Source: HGM11525 sp045649145
Lineage (GTDB): Bacteria > Bacillota > Clostridia > UBA1381
Length of the DNA: 5,913 bases
Direction of reading: 5' to 3'
Assembly: GCA_045649145.1 (NCBI GenBank)
Contig: JAZRPK010000085.1
Location: forward strand, 1-5,913
In this document: positions 1-5,846 of the stretch, piece after piece
Position numbering within the stretch: the stretch's first letter is position 1
How the letters are laid out: each line of letters opens with the position of its first letter
The notes under the pieces: model-generated
What the model saw: the letters and a program-made list of their open reading frames with translations, nothing else
Databases searched by the model: none
Told to the model about the DNA's origin: nothing
Translations under genes and position numbers: made by a program

Positions 1-585
1 TCTTGCAATAAATGTCTTTTTAACATCATCGTTCATAATGAGGTCTACATATCTTTGACGGTAGCGCAGGTCGGGGTCAACTAAGCCGTGGAACTTTTCC
101 GGAAGCGGCAAAAGTGACTTTGAAAGCAAAGTGATGTTATCTACTCTTACCGAAATTTCGCCTGTCTGAGTGGTAAAAACCTCGCCCTCGGCACCGATAA
201 TATCACCTATATCAAGCTTTTTGAAGCGATTGTACTCGTCCTCGCCCAAGATATCCTTTTTAACAAAAAGCTGAATTTGTCCGTCAATATCTGCAACGTG
301 GACAAATCCCACCTTACCCATACCACGCTTGGACATAATACGTCCTGCAACAGAAACCTTCTGTCCGTCAAGCGCGGAAATCTTTGCCTTTATAATCTCC
401 ACCTCGTCAGAGCCTCTTTTGGTAAGCTCTCTGTCCTCCTCGGTGTAATTGTCCTTAATCTCGGCAGAGGTGTGAGTTCTGTCATACTTGGTAATCTTAA
501 ACGGGTCAAGACCTGCCTCCTGCAATTCCGCAAGCTTGTCACGTCTTACCTGCAAAAGCTCAGATAGCTGTAATTCATTCTCCAT
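1..585 (-). CDS. lysS: Lysyl-tRNA synthetase, class II (N-terminal part, cut by window edge)
   Basis: Charges tRNA-Lys with lysine in the cytoplasm using ATP. The reverse strand reads open from ATG at 585 to base 1, giving 195 codons of a protein that is normally about 500 residues. Seen: an N-terminal helical stretch (about residues 1-60), then the OB-fold anticodon-binding domain (about 65-160) with the family segments VAGRIMSKRGMGK (79-91) and DGQIQLFVKKD (101-111), then LPEKFHGLVDPDLRYRQRY (161-179), the conserved linker entering the catalytic domain. The class II catalytic motifs 1-3 lie beyond the window. The start is supported by a purine-rich Shine-Dalgarno stretch (AAAGGAAAAGG, 591-601) and by alignment with the usual N-terminus. 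It is transcribed divergently from the downstream genes. The predicted 5' leader is only about 30 nt, so a T-box is not expected. Identity is near certain; only the downstream two thirds are unseen. Confidence 0.97.
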   Translation of the reverse strand, partial: MENELQLSELLQVRRDKLAELQEAGLDPFKITKYDRTHTSAEIKDNYTEEDRELTKRGSDEVEIIKAKISALDGQKVSVAGRIMSKRGMGKVGFVHVADIDGQIQLFVKKDILGEDEYNRFKKLDIGDIIGAEGEVFTTQTGEISVRVDNITLLSKSLLPLPEKFHGLVDPDLRYRQRYVDLIMNDDVKKTFIAR

Positions 586-624
586 TTGTGCCTTTTCCTT
601 TCAAATTATTCTTTCTCATTGTTA

Positions 625-653
625 ATTATACAACAAAATTTCCTCTATTACAA
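625..653 (-). promoter_or_regulatory. Sigma-A promoter of lysS
   Basis: On the reverse strand there is a -35 box TTGTAA (648-653), a 17-bp spacer and a perfect -10 TATAAT (625-630). Transcription would start near 618, leaving a leader of roughly 30 nt before the lysS ATG. This is pattern evidence only; no start site has been mapped. Confidence 0.8.
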
Positions 654-729
654 GATTTAATCGAAAAAAATTGCCTTTTTTACGAACTCCTTTTTATTAT
701 CACACTCTTTTTATTAACAAATTACAAAT

Positions 730-762
730 TTGATTGATTTTTCCCCCGATTTGTTATAAAAT
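730..762 (+). promoter_or_regulatory. Probable promoter of the DedA-like/phosphoesterase pair
   Basis: Two overlapping readings fit. TTGATT (734-739) with a 17-bp spacer leads to TAAAAT (757-762). Alternatively an extended -10, TG-T-TATAAA (752-760), is used with TTGATT at 730-735 and a 19-bp spacer. Either places transcription start near 766-770, about 30 nt before the TTG start codon. It faces away from the lysS promoter, so the intergenic region is divergent. Confidence 0.6.
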
Positions 763-783
763 AGAAATAAGTATGTTTAATAA

Positions 784-788
784 AGGAG
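784..788 (+). promoter_or_regulatory. Ribosome binding site that fixes a TTG start
   Basis: AGGAG, within AAAGGAG, lies 9 nt before TTG at 798. No ATG or GTG in frame is better placed; the next in-frame ATG is codon 8 and has no Shine-Dalgarno sequence. TTG is therefore the likely start of the membrane protein. Confidence 0.8.
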
Positions 789-797
789 TGTATTAAA

Positions 798-1295
798 TTG
801 ACCGACGGTCTTGTAACAATGATAGTAGACACCTTTTCGCGCAGTTTGCCGAAAGAGCTTATAGTATTTATAATCTCAATGATACCCATTCTTGAATTGA
901 GAGGAAGTATTCTGGCGGCAGGATTTCTCAAAATGGAGTTTTTGTCCACATTTATAATAGCGGTAATCGGAAATATGCTGCCGATACCATTTATCCTAAT
1001 GTTTATCGACAAAATCTTTGCGTGGCTTAAAAAAACACGTCTTAAAAACTTAGTGGAAAAGTTAGAGAACAAGGCAATGTCTAAATCGGACCAAATAACC
1101 AAATACGGAAGATGGGGACTACTGCTCTTTGTAGGAATACCCCTACCCGGCACAGGCGCATGGACAGGTGCTTTGATTGCGTCAATGCTCAGAATGAAAA
1201 AGCGTGAGTCGCTCCCGTTTATCTTCCTTGGTGTAATTTTAGCAGGACTTATAATGTCGCTTTTGGCATTTGGTATAATTAAGCAGGTGATATAA
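798..1295 (+). CDS. COG2426 / 'small multidrug export' family membrane protein, DedA (VTT)-like
   Basis: A 165-residue integral membrane protein starting at TTG. Seen: hydrophobic segments at about 21-45, 48-72, 106-130 and 139-162; an ELRGSI motif (33-38) next to the first; a basic amphipathic stretch rich in K/R and E (76-100); and GIPLPGTGAWTGA (113-125) just after the start of the third segment. The ELRGS and PLPGTGAWTGA motifs are the hallmarks of the Pfam Sm_multidrug_ex family (PF06695). That family has been linked to the DedA/VTT superfamily, whose members have two re-entrant loops and several of which move polyprenyl-phosphate or phospholipids across membranes. The 'multidrug export' name comes from family annotation and says little about real substrate; lipid or lipid-carrier handling is an inference. 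The stop codon ends one base before the next ATG, so the two genes are probably translationally coupled. Confidence 0.85.
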   Translation: MTDGLVTMIVDTFSRSLPKELIVFIISMIPILELRGSILAAGFLKMEFLSTFIIAVIGNMLPIPFILMFIDKIFAWLKKTRLKNLVEKLENKAMSKSDQITKYGRWGLLLFVGIPLPGTGAWTGALIASMLRMKKRESLPFIFLGVILAGLIMSLLAFGIIKQVI

Positions 1296-1296
1296 T

Positions 1297-1995
1297 ATGG
1301 CACTTTTCACAATATCCGACCTGCATCTCCCGCTTGGCGTTGATAAGCCGATGGACATATTCGGTGCAGCGTGGGCAAATTATGTCGAGCGTCTTAAAGA
1401 GAACTGGCTCTCGGTGGTCAAGCCCGAAGATACTGTCGTTTTGGGCGGCGACTTTTCGTGGGCAATGTACCTTGAGGAGTCGGTAAAGGACTTTGAATTT
1501 CTCAGCAGTCTGCCCGGCAAAAAAATTCTCTTAAAAGGCAATCACGATTACTGGTGGACAACAGCAAACAAGCTTAAGAATTTTGTTTTGGAAAACGGCT
1601 GGAATGACGTATTCTTTCTGCACAACAACTTTTTTGAGGCGGACGGCGTTACCATCTGCGGCTCACGTGGCTGGCTTGTTCCGCAAGGCACGCTCGGCGA
1701 CGAGGACCAAAAGATATATGACCGTGAGCTTTTGCGTCTTGAGGCAAGCATACAAGCCGCCAAAAAAAGCGGTGCAGAAAACATCGCGGTATTTACCCAC
1801 TATCCCCCTCTTTTGAAGGACTGGCGTGATAATCCGATGACGGCGCTTTTGGAAAGAGAAAATATAAAGCACTGTTACTATGGGCATCTGCATATGGCAG
1901 GTGCGAAAAACGCTTTCGAGGGCGAATGGCGTGGCACTAAGTACAAGCTTTGCGCCTGCGATTTCCTCGGATTTATGCCTTTAAGGGTGATTTGA
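1297..1995 (+). CDS. Calcineurin-like metallophosphoesterase (COG1768-type predicted phosphohydrolase)
   Basis: A 232-residue soluble protein with the full set of metallophosphoesterase metal-binding motifs: D8-x-H10 (SDLH), G50-G51-D52 (GGDFSW), G81-N82-H83-D84, H168 in THYPP, and G196-H197-L198-H199. Together these should bind two divalent metals and hydrolyse a phosphomonoester or phosphodiester. There is no signal peptide or membrane segment, so it should be cytoplasmic. The WAMYLEE and NHDYWW segments are typical of the small bacterial COG1768 group, whose substrate I cannot name. Its ribosome binding site AGGTGA (1285-1290) lies inside the end of the upstream membrane-protein gene, and only one base separates the two genes. 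They are almost certainly one transcript and may act on a related, possibly lipid-phosphate, substrate; that link is inference. No GC-rich terminator follows, only a weak AT hairpin at 2022-2037. Confidence 0.9.
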   Translation: MALFTISDLHLPLGVDKPMDIFGAAWANYVERLKENWLSVVKPEDTVVLGGDFSWAMYLEESVKDFEFLSSLPGKKILLKGNHDYWWTTANKLKNFVLENGWNDVFFLHNNFFEADGVTICGSRGWLVPQGTLGDEDQKIYDRELLRLEASIQAAKKSGAENIAVFTHYPPLLKDWRDNPMTALLERENIKHCYYGHLHMAGAKNAFEGEWRGTKYKLCACDFLGFMPLRVI

Positions 1996-2048
1996 GGCTG
2001 ATTTTTTGGCAGAATTATATAAAAATATTATTATTTTGCAAAAAACGA

Positions 2049-2076
2049 TTGAATTTTTTTCTATTTATGGTATAAT
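2049..2076 (+). promoter_or_regulatory. Strong extended -10 promoter of the tig-clpP-clpX operon
   Basis: The -35 is TTGAAT (2049-2054), followed by a 16-bp spacer and a perfect -10 TATAAT (2071-2076) preceded by TGG, making an extended -10. The 30-40 bp upstream (2011-2048) are A/T tracts resembling an UP element. Transcription should start near 2083, about 57 nt before the tig ATG. I see no CIRCE or CtsR operator next to it. Confidence 0.85.
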
Positions 2077-2093
2077 TATTTGAATGTAAAATA

Positions 2094-2112
2094 GGGGTAT
2101 AATATCAACCCC
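2094..2112 (+). promoter_or_regulatory. Hairpin plus second TATAAT in the tig leader
   Basis: GGGGT (2094-2098) can pair with ACCCC (2108-2112) across a 9-nt loop. The loop side contains another perfect TATAAT (2098-2103). Either this is a downstream tandem -10 (its only -35 candidate, near 2076-2081, is poor), or it is a small leader hairpin that ends 13 nt before the AGGAGG ribosome binding site (2126-2131). Both readings are weak. Confidence 0.35.
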
Positions 2113-2139
2113 CGACAAAAACATTAGGAGGAAAAGCAA

Positions 2140-3426
2140 ATGGCAGTAAAAACAGAGCAGGTAGAGAAGAACCTGGTCAAGGTAGTATTCGAGGTTTCCG
2201 CTGAGGATTTTGAGGCGGCAATTAAGAAGGTTTACGCAAAGAATGCGAAGAAATACAGCGTCCCCGGTTTCAGAAAGGGTAAGGTACCCCGCGCTGTAAT
2301 CGAGAAGTATTACACAGAAGCAGTATTCTACGATGATGCTATCAATCTCGTACTCCCCGAGGCTTATGAGGCAGCAGTTAAAGAGGCTGATTTGGAGCCT
2401 GTTGCACGTCCCGAACTTGACGTAGACGAGATAGTTGCAGGCAAGCCTGTAGTATTTACAGCACTTGTTACCACTAAGCCGGATGTAACTCTGGGTGATT
2501 ACAAAGGTATAAAAATTGAAAAAATTGAGCATAATGTAACAGATGAAGATGTAACAAAGGAGCTTGAGTCTGCAAGAGAAAGAAATGCAAGACTCGTTCC
2601 CGTTGAGGGCAGAGCTGCTGAAAACGGCGACATCGCTGTAATTGACTTTGAAGGCTTTACCGACGGCGTTGCATTTGACGGCGGCAAGGGTGAGGGTTAT
2701 GACCTCGAGCTTGGCTCAGGTAGCTTTATCCCCGGCTTTGAGGAGCAGTTAGTAGGCAAGAACGCAGGCGACGATGTTGAGGTTAACGTAACATTCCCGA
2801 CAGAGTATCACGCTGACAACTTAGCAGGCAAGGACGCAATGTTCAAGGTTAAAATCCACGAGCTTAAGAAAAAGGAACTCCCTGAGCTTGATGACGATTT
2901 CGCATCTGAGGTAAGCGAGTTCGAAACACTTGACGAGTACAAGAACAGCATCAAGGAGCGCCTCGAAAAAGATGCCGAGAACAAGACCAAGACAGAAACA
3001 GAAAACGCTGTTGTTGAGAAGGCTTGCGAAAATGCTGAGGTTGATATCCCCAAGGCTATGATTGAGGCTCAGATTGATAATATGGTTCAGGATTTTGCAC
3101 AGAGATTGCAGTATCAGGGTATGAACCTCGAAATGTATATGCAGTATACAGGCTCAACTGCTGAGTCCTTCCGTGAGGGATTCAGAGAGCAGGCAGAAAA
3201 GCAGACCAAGACAATGCTCGTCTTAGAAGCAATCTGCAAGGCTGAAAACGTCGATGTAACAGACGAGGAAGTTAACGACAAGATTGCAGAGATGGCTAAG
3301 ATGTACAATATGGAGCTTGACAAGCTTAACGAGCTTATCTCCGATGCCGAGAAGGAAAACATCGCAAGCGACATCAAGATGAACAAGACTGTTGACCTTC
3401 TTGTAAACAAGGCGAAGATTAAATAA
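2140..3426 (+). CDS. tig: Trigger factor, ribosome-associated chaperone and peptidyl-prolyl isomerase
   Basis: Binds the ribosome exit tunnel (protein uL23) and shields nascent chains while they fold. At 428 residues it is full length. Domains in order: the N-terminal ribosome-binding domain (about 1-115) with the signature GFRKGKVPRAVIE (43-55); an FKBP-type isomerase domain (about 160-243) with GDIAVIDFEGF (163-173) and GSFIPGFEEQL (194-204); and a C-terminal helical chaperone domain (about 250-428), highly charged and rich in E and K. The start is ATG with AGGAGG at 2126-2131, 8 nt upstream. It is first in the tig-clpP-clpX operon and 56 nt precede clpP, with no terminator between. Codon use looks like that of a highly expressed gene (many aag, gag, gta, gca), as expected for an abundant chaperone. 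No odd features. Confidence 0.98.
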   Translation: MAVKTEQVEKNLVKVVFEVSAEDFEAAIKKVYAKNAKKYSVPGFRKGKVPRAVIEKYYTEAVFYDDAINLVLPEAYEAAVKEADLEPVARPELDVDEIVAGKPVVFTALVTTKPDVTLGDYKGIKIEKIEHNVTDEDVTKELESARERNARLVPVEGRAAENGDIAVIDFEGFTDGVAFDGGKGEGYDLELGSGSFIPGFEEQLVGKNAGDDVEVNVTFPTEYHADNLAGKDAMFKVKIHELKKKELPELDDDFASEVSEFETLDEYKNSIKERLEKDAENKTKTETENAVVEKACENAEVDIPKAMIEAQIDNMVQDFAQRLQYQGMNLEMYMQYTGSTAESFREGFREQAEKQTKTMLVLEAICKAENVDVTDEEVNDKIAEMAKMYNMELDKLNELISDAEKENIASDIKMNKTVDLLVNKAKIK

Positions 3427-3451
3427 GTAAGGGATTTTTAAGGGGAGCGTC

Positions 3452-3468
3452 TTCAAATTCGAATTGAA
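3452..3468. promoter_or_regulatory. Near-palindrome between tig and clpP
   Basis: TTCAAATTCGAATTGAA becomes a perfect 16-nt palindrome if one A is removed. It ends 14 nt before the clpP ATG and touches the probable Shine-Dalgarno stretch AAAGGG (3467-3472). It could be an operator or a small RNA hairpin that limits clpP translation. There is no T-run after it, so it is not a terminator. It does not match the CtsR heptad repeat. Confidence 0.35.
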
Positions 3469-3482
3469 AGGGTTGAAAGTAA

Positions 3483-4070
3483 ATGAGTTTAGTACCAATG
3501 GTAGTGGAACAGACAGGTAGAGGCGAACGTTCTTACGACATCTTTTCACGTCTTTTAGAGGACAGAATTGTGTTCCTCAGCGACGAGGTAAATGACGCAA
3601 CCGCATCATTAGTTGTAGCACAGCTTTTATATCTTGAGGGACGTGACCCGGACAAGGATATTCAGCTTTACATCAACAGCCCCGGCGGCTCGATAACCGC
3701 AGGTATGGCTATTTATGATACGATGCAGTACATAAAGTGCGACGTATCTACAATCTGTGTAGGTATGGCGGCTTCTATGGGTGCATTTCTCTTAGCAGCA
3801 GGCGCAAAGGGCAAGAGATTTGCCCTGCCTAACAGCGAGATTATGATACATCAGCCGCTCGGCGGTATGCAGGGTCAGGCAACTGACATTCAAATTCACG
3901 CAGAGCGTATTATCAAAATGAAAAAGCATCTTAACGAAATTCTTGCCGAACGCAGCGGTCAGCCGTTAGAGCAGGTTATGGCTGACACAGAGCGCGACAA
4001 CTTTATGAGCACAGACGAGGCAAGAGCTTACGGTCTTATCGACGAGGTAATTGTTCCGAGAGCGAAATAA
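3483..4070 (+). CDS. clpP: ATP-dependent Clp protease proteolytic subunit
   Basis: Serine peptidase that forms a 14-subunit barrel and degrades proteins unfolded and delivered by ClpX (or ClpC/ClpE). At 195 residues it is the normal length. The catalytic triad is intact: S98 in GMAASMG (94-100), H123 in MIHQPLGG (121-128), and D172 in ERDNFM (170-175), the same numbers as in B. subtilis. The oxyanion-loop segment NSPGGS (65-70) and the handle helix (about 130-155) are present. The N-terminus SLVPMVVEQTGRGERSYDI is the usual axial-loop sequence with almost no propeptide. The start is ATG with AAAGGG about 10 nt upstream. The gene is followed after 22 bases by clpX; the clpX ribosome binding site lies in that gap. 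Confidence 0.99.
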   Translation: MSLVPMVVEQTGRGERSYDIFSRLLEDRIVFLSDEVNDATASLVVAQLLYLEGRDPDKDIQLYINSPGGSITAGMAIYDTMQYIKCDVSTICVGMAASMGAFLLAAGAKGKRFALPNSEIMIHQPLGGMQGQATDIQIHAERIIKMKKHLNEILAERSGQPLEQVMADTERDNFMSTDEARAYGLIDEVIVPRAK

Positions 4071-4079
4071 CAGATGCCG

Positions 4080-4085
4080 AAAGGA
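4080..4085 (+). promoter_or_regulatory. Ribosome binding site that fixes the clpX start
   Basis: AAAGGA lies 7 nt before ATG at 4093. The reading frame is also open further upstream to a TTG at 4051 inside clpP, but that would add 14 residues that do not belong to ClpX and lacks a ribosome binding site. ATG at 4093 gives the standard ClpX N-terminus with the zinc finger starting near residue 12. Confidence 0.9.
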
Positions 4086-4092
4086 TAGACAA

Positions 4093-5346
4093 ATGGCAAA
4101 GAAGAATGATGAAAAAGAACGCTATTGCTCCTTTTGCGGCAAGTCGGAGCACGATGTCGAAAGACTCATAACCGGCTCGGGTGTTTATATCTGCAACAAT
4201 TGTGTTACATTATGTAACCAAATTATGCAGGATGAATATATCTCCAACACCGATATGCCTGATTTGACCGATTTGCCAAAGCCCGCAGAAATCAAAGCGG
4301 TGCTCGACCAGTATGTAATCGGTCAGGAGGATGCAAAAAAGATACTTTCCGTTGCAGTTTATAACCACTATAAGCGCATCGAGCATCAAAACGCTGCTAA
4401 TGACGTCGAACTGCAGAAAAGTAATATCCTGCTGGTAGGCCCTACCGGCTCGGGTAAGACCTTTTTAGTTCAGAACCTTGCAAGGATACTCAATGTCCCG
4501 TTCGCTATTGCAGACGCCACCTCTTTAACCGAGGCAGGCTACGTCGGCGAGGACGTGGAAAATATCCTCTTAAAGCTAATTCAGGCGGCGGACTACGACA
4601 TAGAAGCGGCAGAGCGTGGTATAATCTACATCGACGAGATTGACAAGATAGCAAGAAAGTCGGAAAATGTATCCATTACCCGTGATGTCAGCGGCGAGGG
4701 TGTTCAGCAGACACTTCTTAAGGTTTTGGAGGGTACGGTTGCATCTGTTCCTCCCAACGGCGGCAGAAAGCATCCGCATCAGGACTTTATCCAGATTGAT
4801 ACAACCAATATTCTCTTCATATGCGGCGGTGCATTTGACGGATTGGAAAAGATAATAGGCGACCGTGTCGGCAAAAAGGCTTTGGGCTTTGGTGCAGAGG
4901 TGGAAAGCCGCAAGGACGCCAATATCTCCGAGCTTTTGAGACAGCTTATTCCGCAGGATTTGCTTAAATTCGGACTTATACCCGAGTTTATAGGCAGACT
5001 TCCTGTTGTTGCTAAGCTTGACCAGCTTGACAAGGCGGCGCTTGTCGATATACTGACCAAGCCTAAGAATGCGCTAATTAAGCAGTACAAGGTCCTGATG
5101 AACTTTGACGATGTGGAGCTTATAGTAGAGGACGATGCACTCGACGCTATTGCTGAGCTAGCGCAAAAGCGTAATACTGGCGCACGTGGTCTTCGGTCGA
5201 TTATCGAGGAGGCAACTACCGACGTTATGTTTACAGTGCCGTCGGACAAGTCTGTTAAAAAGTGCATAATCACACGTGACTGCATCGAAAACAACACAGC
5301 ACCTACACTTATCCGTGAGGAAAGCGAAGACAGCAAATACGCATAA
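4093..5346 (+). CDS. clpX: ATP-dependent Clp protease ATP-binding subunit, AAA+ unfoldase
   Basis: Hexameric AAA+ motor that recognises tagged or damaged proteins, unfolds them and threads them into ClpP. 417 residues, full length. Seen in order: a zinc-binding domain with C12, C15, C34 and C37; Walker A GPTGSGKT (116-123); pore-1 loop GYVG (149-152); Walker B IIYIDEID (177-184, D181/E182); pore-2 loop RDVSGEGVQ (197-205); the RKH loop (225-227); sensor 1 TTNILFICGGAF (237-248); the ClpP-docking tripeptide LGF (264-266, where E. coli has IGF); arginine finger R302 in PEFIGRLPV; and sensor 2 GARGLR with R365. It is last in the tig-clpP-clpX operon. The final Ala codon and stop (GCATAA) are also the first six bases of a 67-bp inverted repeat, so the extreme C-terminus may come from an inserted element. 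A terminator begins within a few bases of the stop. Confidence 0.99.
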   Translation: MAKKNDEKERYCSFCGKSEHDVERLITGSGVYICNNCVTLCNQIMQDEYISNTDMPDLTDLPKPAEIKAVLDQYVIGQEDAKKILSVAVYNHYKRIEHQNAANDVELQKSNILLVGPTGSGKTFLVQNLARILNVPFAIADATSLTEAGYVGEDVENILLKLIQAADYDIEAAERGIIYIDEIDKIARKSENVSITRDVSGEGVQQTLLKVLEGTVASVPPNGGRKHPHQDFIQIDTTNILFICGGAFDGLEKIIGDRVGKKALGFGAEVESRKDANISELLRQLIPQDLLKFGLIPEFIGRLPVVAKLDQLDKAALVDILTKPKNALIKQYKVLMNFDDVELIVEDDALDAIAELAQKRNTGARGLRSIIEEATTDVMFTVPSDKSVKKCIITRDCIENNTAPTLIREESEDSKYA

Positions 5347-5407
5347 TTTTAAGGGAGTGTTGTTTACACTCCCTTTTATGAATTATAAGTTGTTGTTTAT
5401 AATACTT
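5341..5407 (+). repeat. Left copy of a 67-bp terminal inverted repeat
   Basis: Read forward from 5341, this matches the reverse complement of 5847-5913 at 66 of 67 positions. The single difference is G at 5389 opposite the base at 5865. The copies diverge abruptly inside 5407. The outer 48 bases are identical. The copy overlaps the last codon and stop of clpX and contains the operon terminator. CATAA (5342-5346) can also pair with TTATG (5376-5380), extending the terminator hairpin across a four-T bulge. Confidence 0.95.
5351..5377 (+). terminator. Rho-independent terminator of the tig-clpP-clpX operon
   Basis: A perfect 10-bp stem, AAGGGAGTGT (5351-5360) with ACACTCCCTT (5366-5375), closed by the loop TGTTT, starts 4 bases after the clpX stop and runs into a TTTT tail (5374-5377). 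It lies wholly inside the left inverted repeat. Confidence 0.88.
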
Positions 5408-5438
5408 AAACGTAGTTTTAGAAAATTATTTTTATATT

Positions 5439-5460
5439 GCAGAAAGAACACCTTTTCTGC
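5439..5460. repeat. Small hairpin inside the element
   Basis: GCAGAAA (5439-5445) pairs with TTTCTGC (5454-5460) across an 8-nt loop; a G-T pair can be added at the loop edge. It is followed by only three T's, so it is a poor terminator. No function is assigned. Confidence 0.5.
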
Positions 5461-5491
5461 TTTGTAGCTTTATCTTGATATTTACCACTGT

Positions 5492-5558
5492 AGCTACTTT
5501 TGGCAGCAAAAGTAGCACAAAACTGTTGGGGGTCGGATTCCCCCAAACCCCTAAACCG
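5492..5558 (+). repeat. Diverged inner repeat, left copy
   Basis: Blocks in this order are shared with the reverse complement of 5699-5770: CTTTTG, GCAAAAG, CAAAAC, GGGGG, GATT followed by a C run, ACCCCT, and a final AAAC-G block. Spacing is similar but the bases between differ, so this is an older pair than the outer 67-bp repeat. It begins with a perfect hairpin: GCTACTTTTG (5493-5502) with CAAAAGTAGC (5507-5516) and loop GCAG. Confidence 0.7.
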
Positions 5559-5592
5559 CTTAGGGGGACTCTCGTCCCCCGTAAGAACCCCC
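5526..5592. repeat. Cluster of competing G/C-tract hairpins
   Basis: Three perfect 7-bp stems follow one another: TTGGGGG (5526-5532) with CCCCCAA (5540-5546); CCCCTAA (5548-5554) with TTAGGGG (5560-5566); and GGGGGAC (5563-5569) with GTCCCCC (5574-5580). The second and third share bases 5563-5566 and cannot form together. A further C run at 5588-5592 offers another partner for the G runs. No T-tail follows any stem. Confidence 0.65.
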
Positions 5593-5630
5593 TGCGTTAA
5601 AGTGAAATTTAATGTATATAATTTACTTTT

Positions 5631-5670
5631 GCTTATACCAAGTTGGATAGTAACCAATTATGTGTATAGC
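5631..5670. repeat. Central stem-loop of the element
   Basis: GCTTATAC (5631-5638) pairs with GTATAGC (5664-5670) with one bulged T, enclosing a short TTGG/CCAA inner stem. Just before it, AAAGT-G-AAATT (5599-5609) can pair with AATTTACTTT (5620-5629) with one bulged G. The middle of the element is therefore AT-rich but still structured. It does not fit a tRNA. Confidence 0.4.
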
Positions 5671-5698
5671 TGATGTTCGCCATTGTCGTCCTACGAGG

Positions 5699-5770
5699 CC
5701 GTTTGAAGGGGTCGGGGGGAAATCGGAATCCCCCGGTGGGTTTTGGTTCTTTTGCACGCGCAAAAGCACG
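5699..5770 (-). repeat. Diverged inner repeat, right copy
   Basis: On the reverse strand this carries the same ordered blocks as 5492-5558. Its hairpin is CTTTTGC (5749-5755) with GCAAAAG (5760-5766) and loop ACGC. Its G/C part has CGGGGG (5713-5718) facing CCCCCG (5730-5735). Together with the left copy it makes the interior a nested inverted repeat. Confidence 0.7.
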
Positions 5771-5846
5771 TAAAAGAGCAAAAATAAGATTAAATTTTAA
5801 CATTAAAGTTAATGGTAACTCTATAAATATTTATCAATAAATACAA

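Noticed and set aside
277..567. Plus-strand 96-residue open frame opposite lysS
   Set aside because: Antisense to a conserved lysS sequence; shadow frame.
586..797. T-box or other riboswitch between lysS and the DedA-like gene
   Set aside because: The predicted leaders are only about 30 nt on each side and show no specifier stem or T-box core.
722..1303. 193-residue minus-strand open frame opposite the DedA-like gene
   Set aside because: Antisense shadow of a gene with clear family motifs on the plus strand; its translation resembles no family I know and it has no ribosome binding site of note.
2022..2037. AT-only hairpin after the phosphoesterase as a terminator
   Set aside because: AAAATA/TATTTT has no G-C pair and is more likely part of the AT-rich region upstream of the tig promoter.
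1996..2139. CIRCE or CtsR operator ahead of tig
   Set aside because: I looked for TTAGCACTC with its inverted partner and for tandem GGTCAAA heptads and found neither here nor before clpP. The GAGTGT/ACACTC stem of the clpX terminator has the opposite orientation to CIRCE.
4779..5336. 185-residue serine-rich minus-strand open frame opposite clpX
   Set aside because: Antisense of clpX; the serine richness reflects the codon use of the real gene.
5418..5657. Minus-strand 79-residue open frame inside the element
   Set aside because: It runs through the hairpins and G/C tracts, has no convincing ribosome binding site, and its low-complexity translation (for example CATFAAKSSYS) is what the palindromic repeat would encode by chance.
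5631..5670. tRNA-like fold in the centre of the element
   Set aside because: The outer stem and one inner stem form, but there is no T-loop GTTCRA, no anticodon arm and the length is too short.
5439..5766. CRISPR array
   Set aside because: The repeats are inverted, diverged and unevenly spaced; there are no regular direct repeats with unique spacers.
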